Positions 1 to 11,878 of a stretch of 64,000 nt of DNA are shown here, in pieces (positions within the stretch are counted from its first letter, which is position 1; each line of letters begins with the position of its first letter). Below the pieces are notes generated by a model. The model saw only the letters and a list, made by a program, of their open reading frames with translations, was not told the origin of the DNA and did not search any database. A program made the translations under genes and the position numbers. The stretch is from Lumnitzera littorea (taxonomy: Eukaryota > Streptophyta > Magnoliopsida > Myrtales > Combretaceae): contig JAMXBB010000003.1 in the NCBI GenBank assembly GCA_024138015.1, positions 79,221,644 through 79,285,643 of the forward strand, written 5' to 3'.

Positions 1-1075
1 GAAGGTACCGTTTGATATTAGGAACAACTTACTTGTCCTTTGTCTTAGGAACCGTTCCTTATTGATGTGAACCTATATTAGGTCTTCAGGGTTATAAATG
101 ACATACTTTCTTCCCCTATTCCCTTGCTTTTATTGTTTAACAACCGTCTTAGCGAGCTGTTTGCCAACCTTTTGATGCAGTCTCTAGAATTCCTCGGTGT
201 ATTGTAGACTGGACTAGCTTTCTCCTGAAGAGGCTATGCCAGTAATCATATCTAATGGCAAAATTGGATTAAGCCCATAGACAGACTCAAAGGGTAACCT
301 TCCTATTGAGCTGTAGGTGGAGTAGTTGTAAGTAAACTCTATAATTGGTAGGCTCAAATCCTAATCATGTGGATTCTTCATAACAGTAGCTTAAAGTGGG
401 TTCCCTACAGTCCTGTCCACAACCTTAATTTAGCCGTCTATCTAGGGGTAACAAGAAGTACTGAACATAAGTTTAGTATCAAGTTTCTTCCATAGTGTTT
501 GCTAGAAAAAGCTCGTAAACCTTGAGTCACAACCTGAGATAATACTCCTTGGAACACCATGTAGTTGCATAATTTCATGCACAAAAAGGTTAACTACAAA
601 TAAAGCATAATTAGTTTTCTGGTAAGAGATGAAGCGGCTCATTTTGTTGAACCAATTAACTACCACCATAATAAAATCATGTTTTTAAGGTGTTTTAGGT
701 AGTCCGAGTATGAAATCTATACTTAGATTAGTCTATAGCCATTCAAGTATGGGCAGAAGTATGTATTCTCCATACGACTCCTTTCTTCTCTCAGCTCGCT
801 TGCATACCTCACAACGTTCAAGAATTTTGTGCACATCCTTCATCATTCTAGGATAATAAAAGTGTTCTTTCAATAGCTTGATAGTTCTCTTATTGCCAAA
901 ATGGCTGGCTAAGCCCTCAACATGGGCTTCTTGCATAAGTAATTCCCTAGCAAAACTACTCAATACATAGATTTGTTTCCCCTTCATCAAGAATCCTTGG
1001 CACAAGTAGAATCCATCCACTACTCTTCCAATATTACACTTGGCTACTAAGGGTCTAAAGTACGGATCATGCTTA
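1..1075 (-). pseudogene. Integrase of element A (zinc-binding and catalytic core, broken)
   Basis: The 733-1020 segment reads as the N-terminal H2C2 zinc-binding domain, with two His in EAHVEGLASHFG and CEVC about 30 residues later. Downstream, from 730 to 1, the frame continues as a DDE-type core and then the C-terminal segment with KERF and SKL motifs that normally precedes the end of pol. Several in-frame stops, including one in the segment carrying the catalytic Glu, disrupt it. The enzyme would insert retrotransposon cDNA into host DNA. Family identity is secure from domain order and motifs; activity is excluded by the stops. Confidence 0.85.
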
Positions 1076-2340
1076 TACTAATCAGGTAGAGTACTAAAAC
1101 CAAGTACTCTAGCTTGCAGAGATGTAATGAGAATATGCTGACAAGAAAAAGGCATCAGCTGCAATGTTTGCACTTCCCTTCTTGTACTTGATGACATAGC
1201 AAAAGGTTTCCAAGAACTCGACCCATTTAGCATGACGTTGGGAAAGTTTTTGTTAGCCTCGGAGGTGTTTGAAGGACCCATGATCCATGTAGATAATAAA
1301 CTCTTTCAATAGTAAGTAATATGCCAAGTAATTCAGAACGGTACCTCTAAACTTTTCACTGAAAATTGCAATAGGTCAGTGTTCTTGCATGAGGACAGCA
1401 CCAATACCACTCCTAAAGCATCAGACTCCAATTCGAAGATTTCCTTGAAGTCTAGTAGCATAACTAATAGGGCAGAAGTCAACTTAGACTTGAGCTCATC
1501 AAAACTGCTTTGGGCATTCTCGAACCACTTGAATTTGGAGTTCTTCCTAGTTAGCTTGATCAATGGGGCTGCTATGGAACTAAAGTTCTGAATGAATCTT
1601 CTATAAAATAAAGCTAGACCATGGAAAGTTCTTACATTTACCACACAAGTTGGCGTCGGCCATTTTAGAATAGCTCTTACTTTCTTATCATCAACTTGAT
1701 ACCTCCGTCAAATACTACATATCCGAGGAATACAACCTCTTTCTGACAGAGCAAGCACTTCTTCAACTTGCTGAATAGTCGTTTGGCTTAGAGAATATCA
1801 AATATTAATCTAAAGTGCTTAACATGAGAATTGAGGTTGGCACTATACACTAAGATGTTGTCAAAATAAACCACAACACACTTTCCTCTCAGGGGCCTCA
1901 AAACATGATTCATAAGTTGCATAAAGGTACTTAATGTATTTGTAAGTCCAAATGGTATCACTAACCACTCAAATAGATCATCCTTTGTTTTGAAAGTAGT
2001 ATTTTACTCATCTCTTAGTCTCATTCTGATTTGATGGTCATTACTCTTCAGATTAAACTTTGAGAATATCCATGCACCATGCAACTCATCTAACACATCA
2101 TCCAATATAAGAATTGGATATCGATACTTAATAGTAATCTCATTGATAGCTTGGTTGTCAATGCACATTCTCCATGAGCCATCCTTTTTTAGTACTAGGA
2201 TAGCTGGCATGGTATGGGGGCTTATGCTCTCTCTAACATATCCACGCTTAATTAACTCATTAACTTGTTTCTTCAATTTGGCTGCTTGCTCGGGATTGAA
2301 CCTATAGGCAGGTTAGTTAGGTAGAGCAGCTCCAGGTTAG
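1076..2340 (-). pseudogene. Reverse transcriptase and RNase H of element A (broken)
   Basis: 2004-2276 encodes the RT fingers and palm start (VNELIKRGYVRESISPH, KKDGSWRMCIDNQAIN). The catalytic box near 1857-1868 reads Y-F-D-N instead of Y-x-D-D, so the second metal-binding Asp is lost. 1333-1644 gives the RT connection and start of RNase H (FHGLALFYRRFIQNFSSIAAPL). 1076-1332 is the degenerate rest of RNase H. The enzyme would copy element RNA to DNA and degrade the template. In-frame stops and the D-to-N change make it inactive. Confidence 0.87.
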
Positions 2341-2519
2341 AGGTCAATGTAGTGCTTAATGCCTCTTATAAGGGGTAAACCTCTCAACAACTTAGCTAGA
2401 AATAGGTCGGCATATTCTTAGAGTAGGGTCTGTACCTTGGCAAGTAATTCTCTGACCTCCTTCAACTTAAGAAGTCTTCTAACCAAAAGGAGCACAAACT
2501 CCTCCTTCTTAACATCTTT

Positions 2520-3300
2520 AGAAAACTATGCTCGGGAAATCATCAAGGATTTCTTCTATAAAGATCTAAAAATCTTCTCTTGCGACTCTTAGACCTCATT
2601 AGGGGTCATTGGGTTTAGTATAACTCTCTTCCCATCCTTTTGGAACATATAAGTGTTCCTATACCCATCATAGAGTACTTTAAGATTAAATAGCCATGGT
2701 CGACTTAGCAGTATGTGCGGGGTGCACATTTGCAGAATGTTACACAGTATCTTATCCTTGTACTTCTCTCTAATAGAGATCGGTACCTTCACTTGCTCGG
2801 TGATTTGGAGTCTTTCTTTTTAGTTTAGCCAATGGATCTTATAAGGTTTGGGGTAAGGACAGGTCGGTAACTTTAGGGCCTTCACTACTCCTTACGGTGC
2901 CACCACGTTATTGCAACTACCTCCATCAATGATTAAAGCACATAAACTTCCATTCACTCTATAATTAGCATGGAAGAGGTTTTCTTACTGTTCATCTTCT
3001 CTCACAACACCTATACTGAGAACTCTTTGAACAACCATATTGAGGTATAGCTCCTTCTACTTGGGTTAGATAGGGACCTTTAGGTCTTCAAGAATTCATC
3101 AAAACACTGCTTGACTTCCCCTTCCCCCTTACCTTTACTAGCACTTTCTACTTCAAATTGGGGCTTCTCTCCTTTGATAGTTATGATACATTGGTTTAGA
3201 CATTGACTAGCCATGTATCTAAAACCAAGGCACTTGATTTCTCAGGTCTTCTATCCAAAGCTCTAACCTAATCCTTCTTGACCTCAAGCTCTTCGGCTTA
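2520..3300 (-). pseudogene. Protease and zinc-knuckle region of element A (broken)
   Basis: The 2589-2792 segment (CNILQMCTPHILLSRPWLF, DGYRNTYMFQKDGK) is the typical C-terminal half of a plant Ty3/gypsy aspartic protease. Just upstream, near 2920, the active-site triad reads D-G-G where D-S-G or D-T-G is expected. 3160-3240 is a weak zinc-knuckle remnant that ends gag. The closest matches in this window are 31045-31608 and 43872-44384 in elements C and B. It would cut the polyprotein. It is non-functional from stops and the altered active site. Confidence 0.8.
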
Positions 3301-3580
3301 TAGGAATTAAGTTATTAGGCCTTTGACTTGTAGTCGAGCCTAAGGCCTAAAGCGAATGTCAAGACGAATCTTCCTACTTTAACCGACTCCTACTGAAGTT
3401 GAGTATCTCCTTATAGATCAATTTTGTATGCCAAGCCGTATGATTGCCCACTTCTTCATGGTTTTGTACTGAATTGTAGAATGTTGAGAAAATAGCCAAA
3501 CTACGTAGTTTACTCACTTACGTTTGAGCTAACCAATTGCTTGGCATCATCTTTGTTGAGAAGTTGAGAGAGATTGAACT

Positions 3581-4435
3581 TGATAGGATTCGGGGTACTA
3601 ACCTAACCCGACTGCCAAAGCCGAGCTCATCTACTTACCGCCTCATTTTATTTATCGAGCCGAATGATATTATTTCTCGTAGAACGAATGCTGAGAAGCA
3701 GAAGGCTCAATCCTCACCTATGCTTGACCAATTATTTACTTGGCTTCACATCTGCCAATATGTCGAGATATTATGTTTCTAAGAGCTATCCACTTAGCAC
3801 GATATAGGGAGATTAGTGCCGACTAATTTACGTTTTTGAGAGTTAGATCCACTCGGCAAGATATAGATGATTAATGCCGACTAACTTTAGAACTCTGCAA
3901 TTATGGGTCGTCTTCTTTGGTGTCTCAGCTAAGTAATGCGAGGCTACTTCCAGGACATACAGAATGACTGCATGCTAACTTCCTTGTAAAACATACATAT
4001 TTGTATTTTTGTACATGCTTGTCTTTATTTTATTCATGGGCCTATTTCTTTAGGGTTTAAGGCCTTTTACATTATTTACAGTTTTGCCATTAGGGTTTAG
4101 GATGCATTATAAATAGCAACATTTGTAATAATACGGATATAATATAGAAGAACATTAATGAAGAACTCCCTTTAAGTCTTTTCTCTCAAAAAGCTCTCTC
4201 CTACCAACACTTATCCCTTTAGTAAGGATTGTAGTAAGCAAACCTATCACTCGAACTGGTACGTCACATCTGGCAAGTCTTAGGCCATGTAAAATCTAGC
4301 TGGTGCATCGTATTCGATTAGGTGGCTCACGAATTTGTTAAAACGTTCACTAAACCCATTATATTTTTGTTCCTTCGGTAGGATCGAACCTACCCCGACG
4401 ACTGACCTTATCTATCCTTGGCATGGTCCGTATCA
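3581..4435 (+). repeat. 5' LTR of the gag-only element
   Basis: Starts TGATAGGATTCGGGG and ends GGTCCGTATCA. A TATAAATA box sits at 4108-4115, consistent with the promoter in the right half of the LTR. Its 3' LTR partner reads TACAAATA at the matching place, so that promoter copy is damaged. An open frame at 3537-3782 falls mostly inside this LTR and is not a gene. Confidence 0.9.
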
Positions 4436-4438
4436 TCT

Positions 4439-4450
4439 TGGTATCAAAGC
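4439..4450 (+). other. Primer-binding site, tRNA-Met type
   Basis: TGGTATCAAAGC begins three bases after the LTR end and matches the usual initiator-Met primer site TGGTATCAGAGC with one change. It marks the start of reverse transcription. Confidence 0.88.
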
Positions 4451-5240
4451 TCAAGTTTCTAGATAGGGCCGAGAGTTTTAAGCATTGTATCTGTTTTATT
4501 TTGTGTTTGAAGAAGTGCTTGCTTATTTGGTTTGTTTGTGATATCAAGGATTTGTTTACTGGGTATTAGTTTGGTTTCAATTCTATATGTTGGGAATTTT
4601 TCTAATTGATTTTCTTTAGGTGGGGTTAGTGAAAATTTAGGATTGCAATTTCTTTACATTGTAAATCCCATATTGAATATATATATTAAAGAGAAGGTTA
4701 GGAATTCTAATCTAGGTTTCTTGCTAAGATATGACTTCTTCAAGCTGTTCAATGTGTTATCTTGTTTTAGCATTGCAATAGTGGCCAAGAAAGTACTGTT
4801 GTGTTTGCTAAATTGAAAAAACCAAGTGTCTAGTGAGATTGTATATGCTTGAGCCGGTTTGCTAAGAATAATTGTTGAGTTGAATTTGAACTTTGCTAAG
4901 CCTCCAAGCTGAACCGTTGAATTGAAGTTATGCCATACTATTTATTTTGCTAAATCGAGTAATTATAATAGTAAGACCGATTTCCAAACGGGATTGTCTT
5001 GTTTAAATACTTGCCGAGCAGTACTTAAGTTGTTAAGCTCTTGTGACATGTCGAGCTTAGTTGAGAGAAGGAGTTTGAGCTACAAAATTGAAGTACAAAC
5101 CGAGCTAATTATTGCCGAGTTGTTAATACTTGCAATCCGAGCATTAGTACCAGTTTGGCTGTACTGTTGTCCATTAGCTGTTGAGAAACTCTCTCTCATA
5201 TAAGCTTAAGTACTGCGCTATTGAATTGAGTATCCTCAAC

Positions 5241-6233
5241 ATGGCATATGAAGTTGGATACAATTATGAATATTATTATGAAGACATGATGTCACGAATT
5301 CCAGAATTTGATGGATATGAAACTCTAGAAGAATATTTGAATTGAGAATTTCAAGTTAATCAGATTTTTGAAAATTATTCCTATCTTAAGCATAAAAGAG
5401 CCTATGCTATAAAGAATTCGATGATTAGCTTTGCAGCTACTTAGTGGAAGAGAATGATATCTCAAAGAATTGATAGAGAAAACATTGAGATCATTATGTG
5501 AGATGAGATAAGATGTTTGATGCGAAGAAAATTCATACCCTGAGATCATTACGATAGATTGTATGAGAGAAAACCCACCTATGAAGCTAACCTCTCGGAA
5601 GTATAGGATCATCTAAAGGAGATTGAAAGACGGCTTGAAGTGTACAAGGATGAAATAAGACAACAGAGGAATGCTGAATTAGAGAGTGTTGAAGGAGAAT
5701 TTAAGGTGATGGAGGTTATCGGAGAAGTGAGTAGTAGAGGGGAAGAGGACCAAGTCAAATTGTAGTTAAACCCCCATATTCCCTATGTGCTCCTATTATC
5801 AACCATCTAAACTGATGAGCATGACCCTAGATGGGAGGAGAAAGAATCGAGTTGTATGGAAGTGGAAGGGGAGAAGGCTACTAAACATGAACTTAGAAGA
5901 CTAACCTTGAAAGTATGTAAAGCATTAACGATTCTTGGGTTAGAAGAGAAGTTTGAGATTTTACATGTTCAAACTCCCCAGGTTCATCACATGATGTTTG
6001 AGCCAAAAGTTGCATTGATCCCCTTGATTGATAGTTATCGAGGCTACTTGGATAGAGTTGATTAGATATACGATGAATGGAAGGAAGGATCCTTAAAGAG
6101 GAGTTTGGTCGATCGGGCTCATGACTAGTGGAAGGAGCCGAGGATGATGCCAGCACTGATCATAGATTTGAACTATCTCTATATCACTCTCTTTGGTTTT
6201 TACACGTTGGTATTTGATCTTGGAGGGATTTGA
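5241..6233 (+). pseudogene. Gag-like protein of the gag-only element (330 codons, nine in-frame stops)
   Basis: From ATG at 5241 one frame runs without any frameshift to a terminal TGA at 6231-6233. It holds stops at 5343, 5442, 5499, 5541, 5604, 5763, 5808, 6063 and 6126. The first 120 codons resemble the retrotransposon gag domain (IPEFDGYETLEEYL; RCLMRRKFIP; DHYDRLYE). At several stops (5343, 5442, 5499, 5541, 5604) the gag family usually has Trp, so these look like TGG to TGA or TAG. The second half is Glu/Lys-rich and I do not recognise it. The product would form the particle shell. Confidence 0.78.
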
Positions 6234-6270
6234 AGCTACTAATTACTAAGTTTCGGGTTGAAACTTCTCT

Positions 6271-6283
6271 AAGGAAGAGGAAA
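6271..6283 (+). other. Polypurine tract of the gag-only element
   Basis: AAGGAAGAGGAAA directly abuts the TG of the 3' LTR at 6284. Such a tract primes plus-strand DNA synthesis. Confidence 0.85.
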
Positions 6284-7143
6284 TGATAGGATTTGGGGTA
6301 TTGACCTAACCAGACTGCCAAAGCTAAGCTCATCTACTTACCGACTCATTTCGTTTGCCAAGTCGAATGACATTATTTCTCACAGAACGAGTGCCAAGAA
6401 GTAGAAGGCCCGATCCTTACCCATCTTTGACTAATTATTTACTCGGCTTCACGTCTGGCGATATGCCGAGATATCATGTTTCCGAGAGCTATCTACTTGG
6501 CACGACATAGGGAGATTAGTACCGATTAACTTATGTTTTTGAGAGTTGGATCCAATCGATAAGACATAGAGAGACTAATGCTAACTAACTTTAGAACTTA
6601 GCAATTATAGGCCGTCCTCTCTAATGTCTCAGCCAAGCAATGCGAGGTTAGTTCTAGGATATACCGAATGACCGCATGCCGACTTCCTTATAAAACGCAT
6701 AGTTTTGTATTTTCATACATGCTTGTCTTTATTTTATTCATGGGCCCAATTCTTTAGGGTTTAAGACCTTGTATATTATTTACAGTTTTACTACTAGGGT
6801 TTAGGATGTACTACAAATAACAACATTTGTAACAATACGGATATAATATAGATGAACATTAATGAAGAACCTCCTTTGAGTCTTTTCTCTTAGAAAGCTC
6901 TCTCATACTAGCTTTTATTAATCCCTTTAGCAAGGATTGTGGCAGGTAATCCTATTACTCAGATTGGTGTATCACATCTGGCGAGTCTTAAGCTGTATAG
7001 AATCTAACTGGTGCTTCATATCCGGTTAGGTGGCTCACGGATTCGCTAAAACCTTTACTAAACCTACTTTATTTTAGTTCCTTCAGTAAGATCGGACCTA
7101 CCTCGACGGTTGGCCTTGTCTGTCTTTAGTGCAATTCGTATCA
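6284..7143 (+). repeat. 3' LTR of the gag-only element
   Basis: Matches 3581-4435 along its length, starting TGATAGGATTTGGGG and ending CAATTCGTATCA. It is followed by AAACT, which pairs with GAACT before the 5' LTR. Confidence 0.9.
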
Positions 7144-7723
7144 AAACTAGTCCTCAGTTACCCCTACTTAGACAAGCAATCTGATCGTACTCTTTTGTCT
7201 ACATCCTTTAACGGTATCACCAATACATCTCCGCCACATGTATAGGACCACGTGTAGAATCCGTTACACTAATTATTATTTTTCTTGAATATTCATTTTT
7301 ATCCTTTGTATTCTTTGCACATTACTTCTTTGGGAAATACCCTTCTGTCTTTTCCTCTTTTTAAGCAAGTTGCCTTAACTTATTGGGTATAAATACGCTT
7401 GTACTTGTACTTGCCTTAACTATACCAAATATTCTTCTTTACTTAAACATTGTTTTATTTACTCTCATTTCACTCTTATCCTAACCCTTAAGCAAGGTTA
7501 GGTGGCAAGTAACTTTATTGGACCAACTTGTAGTCATATCGAGCTGTGCTATGGGTCTTTGGAAGATCTATTGGTACGTCATATCATTTGGAGCTGTTCG
7601 TAGGTTTGCTTACTTTCATTTCATTTTTTGTTCTTCCATATGCTTCCCCATCACTCTTTTAAGCTTTCAATAAGCTTAAACCCATCCCTATGACTAGCCT
7701 TAACTCAGTCATCATTAGGTTTA

Positions 7724-8551
7724 CTCGGTACTTGACCTTAGTAGTTAAACTTTGACCTATGATGAGTTCGGTTATATATATGCTGGTTAGCTACTTGGTG
7801 TTCAATTTGGCTGACTTCGCCTCTGCCTTTCCACTCTTTGTGCCCCTTGAATGGTCTTATCTAGACTTCTAAGCCTCTATACTTCCATTATGTTACTAAT
7901 CTCAAGTCTCAAACAAAAAATGAACCTTGCAATAGTTTACGCTTTGGGCTCATTAACATCACATCAGATCATCAACAATCGGAACTCTCGGACGTACTTA
8001 TCTATAGATCGACTACCCTGCTTGAGTTCTTAGAGATGTCTAAAGGTATCTTGTTCATAATGTTCTGGAGCAAATCTACTCAAAACTCGTTTCACCTCAT
8101 TCTATGTTTGGATTTCATGTAGGGTTTGCTGACGTGTAGTTTGCAATTTCTTTCACCACATTGCTGCATACCTAGAAAATTCTATAGCAGCTACTCGAAT
8201 ATGCATTGAATCTTTGTAATCATAAAATTTGAATATCTTCTCAATGGTCTCTTCCCATTCTAAATACTCATTAGCACTACCAGTCCAAGAGAAGTTTGGA
8301 ATTTGTACCTTAATGTGCTTAGTTCATCTTGACATACGGAGTTCATGCTTGTCAAACTCAAGAAAATGCTCATTCTCATCTCCAACATCTTCCTCATCCA
8401 CATCTTCCAACTCAAGTCTTCATCGTGTGCATCCTTTGACTTAGATAGGATTTATTGGAGGTGCATTTTTAGCACTAGAGGCTTGGAGTTCTACACTATG
8501 TCCTCTCGATCTATTTTGCATACCTTATCCTCGTTCAACATTTCTTTCTAA
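7724..8551 (-). pseudogene. Gag of element A (broken)
   Basis: Minus-strand reading from an ATG near 8551 gives an acidic N-terminal part and then the retrotransposon gag domain: VQIPNFSWTGSANEYLEWEE, FYDYKDS, IEFSRYAAMW, FAPEHYEQDTFRHL, GSRSIDKYVREFRLL. It parallels the gag of element C (32181-32438) and B (about 42857-43560). Several stops fall at expected Trp or Gln positions. The low end stops at the inserted LTR (about 7720), and the zinc-knuckle part resumes below 3356. Confidence 0.82.
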
Positions 8552-8877
8552 TGGTTAGTTTTTTACTAACCATTGTATAGATACAACTAAGTTAGCAACA
8601 ATAGTAGTGAGGTTTTGTATCTATTTGTCAGTAGTTTGTGGGTTTAGTTGTTCATTATGACTTTAACAAAGAGCATCACTCTCAATGTCACCTATCTCTC
8701 ATTACAGATTCGGGTTTGACATTTTCAAAATAAAACTTTAAGAAGTTCACTACTTGATAGAAGATTTCACATAATATTCGCTAGGAATTATTATGTATAG
8801 TGACTTCAATAACTTGCTTTGTTTTTGAAATAGAGAACAAAGTATAATAGAGTACGATAGTTACTTCAAGAAATAGC

Positions 8878-8934
8878 GCTTTCGGTTGTAACCTCAGCTT
8901 TCGGTTGTAACTTTAGCTTTCGATTGTAACCTCA
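8878..8934. repeat. Triple 19-bp tandem repeat next to the primer site of element A
   Basis: Three copies of GCTTTCGGTTGTAACCTCA with few changes lie end to end, starting at 8878, 8897 and 8916. They sit in the element A leader just downstream (minus strand) of its primer site. Confidence 0.85.
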
Positions 8935-8935
8935 A

Positions 8936-8947
8936 GCTTTGATACCA
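8936..8947 (-). other. Primer-binding site of element A
   Basis: The complement reads TGGTATCAAAGC, the same tRNA-Met type site as in the gag-only element, three bases from the LTR edge at 8951. Confidence 0.85.
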
Positions 8948-8950
8948 AGA

Positions 8951-9813
8951 TTATATGGTGATCACTAGGGCTTATCGTAAAGAATTCAAATGTGTCCTTT
9001 GAAATATCGAAGAAAGAGGAGATGGAATCAGTAATGTACAGTAGCTTTTGTAAAGTTACACATTGGATATGACATACCAACGAACACAACATGATTGAGC
9101 ATTTTGCTTGATATAACACATAAGTTAATATAAAGGTCCAATCGGTAATAGTCTCGAGCTACTAGACAATATTGGATAAGAGTGTAAGGTTGTTGCTTAG
9201 AGATGGTATTTCGAAAGAATAGAGAATAATGTGCAATGATTATATTCATAAAAGTGGGTTACATACAGTTATAATTGAGGGACTATTTATAGTAAGTCTC
9301 TTAAGGTAACAATACAATAGTGAAAATTACATAAGGAATGATGTATGAGAGACTCCTAATACATGCAAAAAGGGTAAATATGATAATGGATAAAAAGGAA
9401 TATAGTACAAATGTTAGAAAAGTAAAGGAAAGGTGTGAGCTTGTTAATAGGTGTGTGTTTTGGAATCTTAGGGCATTATGGCCGAATTACGTTAGTGTTA
9501 GGGTTGTTGTTGCGGAGCTATACTGAAGGCTGCCGAGGAGATTGAGTGAGGCCAAAGCTTGGCAAGATGGGATAGGAGAGCTCGGTGTATAGGGAACTTA
9601 GCCTTAGCACTTGGCAGGTCAGTATTGGAGTTCTCGACATCTGAGCGAAAGATAGAGCAAATTAGCATGTGTTCGAGCAGAGCACTTAGAGTGTTTGCAA
9701 TCTAGCCTTCTTAGTAGATGAGCTTGTCAGGGTCAAGCTGAGCAACTAGGATTCTCTTAACTAAGCCTTGTAATCCTTGAAGTCTGACTTAAGTGAGGGG
9801 TTCAGAGCTCACA
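8951..9813 (-). repeat. 5' LTR of element A
   Basis: It begins beside the primer site and runs upward. A minus-strand TATAAATA box lies at 9294-9301. The outer edge at 9813 is a guess from a TGTGAGCTC terminus on the minus strand; no partner LTR is inside the window to confirm it. An open frame at 9338-9526 lies within it and is not a gene. Confidence 0.65.
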
Positions 9814-11249
9814 ATTCCATTACTTAATTCCTAAGGATCCTCTTAGGCATTATTGCCATGGAATTTCCTCAACTTTTAGGTATTTTAAAATTACCTGAGT
9901 AATTTGGATTTTTCTTATGGGATTAGTTTTTCTATGGGATTATTTGAGTAATTTAGATTTTTAACTGCGTAAGTCCAATTTTTATCCAAGCAATTCAAAT
10001 TTTTATTTAAGGAAGTACTTCTGGGTCCTCTTGCACTCCACTCTTGTTACTAAGGGATCAGCGATCGGAATGTAGAGAAAGTGGATTGAGGCTCTACATA
10101 ATAGTTTATAGTGGCTTAATATGGAGAATCTTTTTATTATAGGTTGAGCTATTTCATTAAGTCTTCGCTTTTTGGCATACATAATTTCATAGTTTGAGAA
10201 TTCTTAGGGTCCATCCTTTGATGAGAAAACTTGTTTATATCAAACAAGGAAGAATTTGATTTTTCCTTGTTGGCATCTATGTCTTGTGGGTAAGCAAAAA
10301 AAGAAAGATTTGTTTTTTCTTCCTTGATGCATTGTCAAACCATCAAAGTCCATAAAGTAATTGGTGTCAACTAGCATTATGAGATTTTGCCCATAATATT
10401 CTATAACAAATTTGTGGGATTTTTCCTCATGATTTGAAAAGAAAAGGGGAAAACCAAATTTGAAAATATAGATGTTGAAACTAACGAAAAAAGTTGTTGT
10501 AGTGAGTTGTGTTTCATTAAAAATAGTGCCAATTGATGTGTTGTTTCACTTCATTTGCTAGTTAACCTTCCTTAAATCCATCCCTTTGACATTAAAGGTC
10601 CTAAGGGCAAAGAGATGTAAAAATGAAATTGGATTTACAAATATATTTTCACTTAAATTGATGTGATGTCTTGAATTAATATTTGAAATTGACTATGCAG
10701 GATTTAACCAAGCACATAAGAACTCAGCTACCACTCGGAGTAGCGAACCTCTAATTATAAATCATTTCACCAAGGCGATTTATCTATAATTATTAGGTAA
10801 ATAATAACTCACATAAGAATCACTATTCTAGTTGGAAATATGAACCAAACATATCATATGGCCTAAATCATATTTTTGGCACATTAAATGTGTAAGCTCA
10901 TGAATTTGTTAAAACTCGTATATCCTTGTTATGTGCTTTTTGAAAACCCATGAATTGCTTGTCATGAATTATCCTTTCTAAATATCTTTAACTTTATCTA
11001 TCTAAGAAGTATTGGCCAAATACTAATTACATGGAAGATAGACATAATAGCTAAATAATTCAATGTCACTGTCGGAATGAATCATAATAGAGCACAATAA
11101 TTCATTAAAAACATTATCAAGGTTGTTGTAATTTAGTGGCATGAACTTTGACCTCCCAAAGGGATGAAACGGGTTTGAATTCCCTCTCTTCTAGGTTATA
11201 ATATTATAATGCTGTCCACAAATCCCAACCCCCTCTCCTTAACAGCATA
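9814..11249. other. Unassigned AT-rich DNA
   Basis: No coding frame of interest, RNA gene or element structure recognised. It has long A/T runs and direct copies of TTTCCTTGTTGG-like and GGGATTTTTCC-like words, which may be worn repeat DNA. AACAGCATA at 11241-11249 is a candidate target duplication for LINE 1. Confidence 0.5.
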
Positions 11250-11878
11250 ACACCCCCTACCTGCCTTACAATTTCTTCTAGTGTATAAGAACATACAGTT
11301 TTAGTGCCCTTTAACTAAGAACAATATAGTAAAAAATGGCGCCTAGTAGGAAATCCCTTTTCTATCCTCTTGCCTTTCCTTTTGCTTTAAAGTGCATAAA
11401 CCCATTCCCAAAGAGTAGAAAACACCTTAAACTTGAAGTGTCTCTAATTGACAGTAAAGAATTTAATGCTTCAAGAGAAAAATAGCCACCACTTTAAAAA
11501 TAACAACTCCCTTTGCTGGAATGGCACTCTAAAAACTCACTTGTTATTTCCCTAAGTACTAGGCAAGTGATGAACACATCTAATAGTAAGTATAGATACA
11601 CAATAATATGCACAAGGATGATCTTGGTGTAAATCACAGAGTTACTGGAGTACCTAAGCAAGTGCAATCAAATGTAAAACTTGCAAAGTTTCTTCAAGAG
11701 TCAAGGATAGCAGAGAAGACACTAGAGCTTAGCAATAAGCAAGCAACACCAACGAAACTAAGTGATTGTCTTTGATTAGCTAAGGTTTCCCACATCCTAT
11801 CAAAGTGAAGAAAGTTGCTATTATCCATTACTAAATGCTTATGAACACTCTTTCTTCCTTAACATAAACACCTGCTAC

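Larger units (their letters stand above)
3581..7143 (+). mobile_element. Gag-only (TR-GAG-like) non-autonomous LTR retrotransposon
   Basis: A complete 3,563-bp element. The 5' LTR is 3581-4435 (855 bp, TG...CA) and the 3' LTR is 6284-7143 (860 bp, TG...CA). A tRNA-Met type primer site lies at 4439-4450 and a purine tract at 6271-6283. The flanks GAACT (3576-3580) and AAACT (7144-7148) form a 5-bp target duplication with one transition. The internal 1.85 kb holds one gag-like frame and no protease, RT or integrase, so it depended on another element for movement. The first 60 bases of the two LTRs differ at six positions, so the insertion is old. Confidence 0.9.
3357..7720 (+). mobile_element. 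Solo-type LTR (B/C family) inside element A, split by a gag-only element
   Basis: 3357-3580 plus 7149 to about 7720 together resemble one LTR of about 800 bp, very like the 5' LTRs of element C (minus strand, 36694-32920 without its insertion) and element B (41366-42186). Shared landmarks are CCGACTCCT near the start, a TATAAATA box at 7388-7395, and CTTTCAATAAGCTT near the end. Element A gag continues on either side, so this LTR was inserted into A. No internal region or second LTR follows, which suggests a solo LTR from LTR-LTR recombination. I could not find a convincing target duplication, and the right edge is uncertain by about 15 bp. Confidence 0.72.
1..9813 (-). mobile_element. Ty3/gypsy LTR retrotransposon A (5' LTR to integrase; 3' end outside window)
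   Basis: Reading on the minus strand from high to low coordinates, the order is 5' LTR (about 9813-8951), primer site (8947-8936), gag (about 8551-7724), zinc-knuckle remnant, protease, reverse transcriptase, RNase H, and integrase running off the window at base 1. Integrase after RNase H places it in Ty3/gypsy, and the gag and protease resemble chromovirus-type plant elements. I saw no chromodomain because the 3' end is missing. The body is split between 3356 and about 7720 by an LTR of another family that itself holds a gag-only element. All reading frames contain stops, so the copy is dead. The upper LTR edge at 9813 rests only on a TG-type terminus. Confidence 0.88.

Noticed and set aside
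3537..3782. 81-codon plus-strand frame
   Set aside because: Starts in one LTR and runs into the gag-only element's LTR; no domain.
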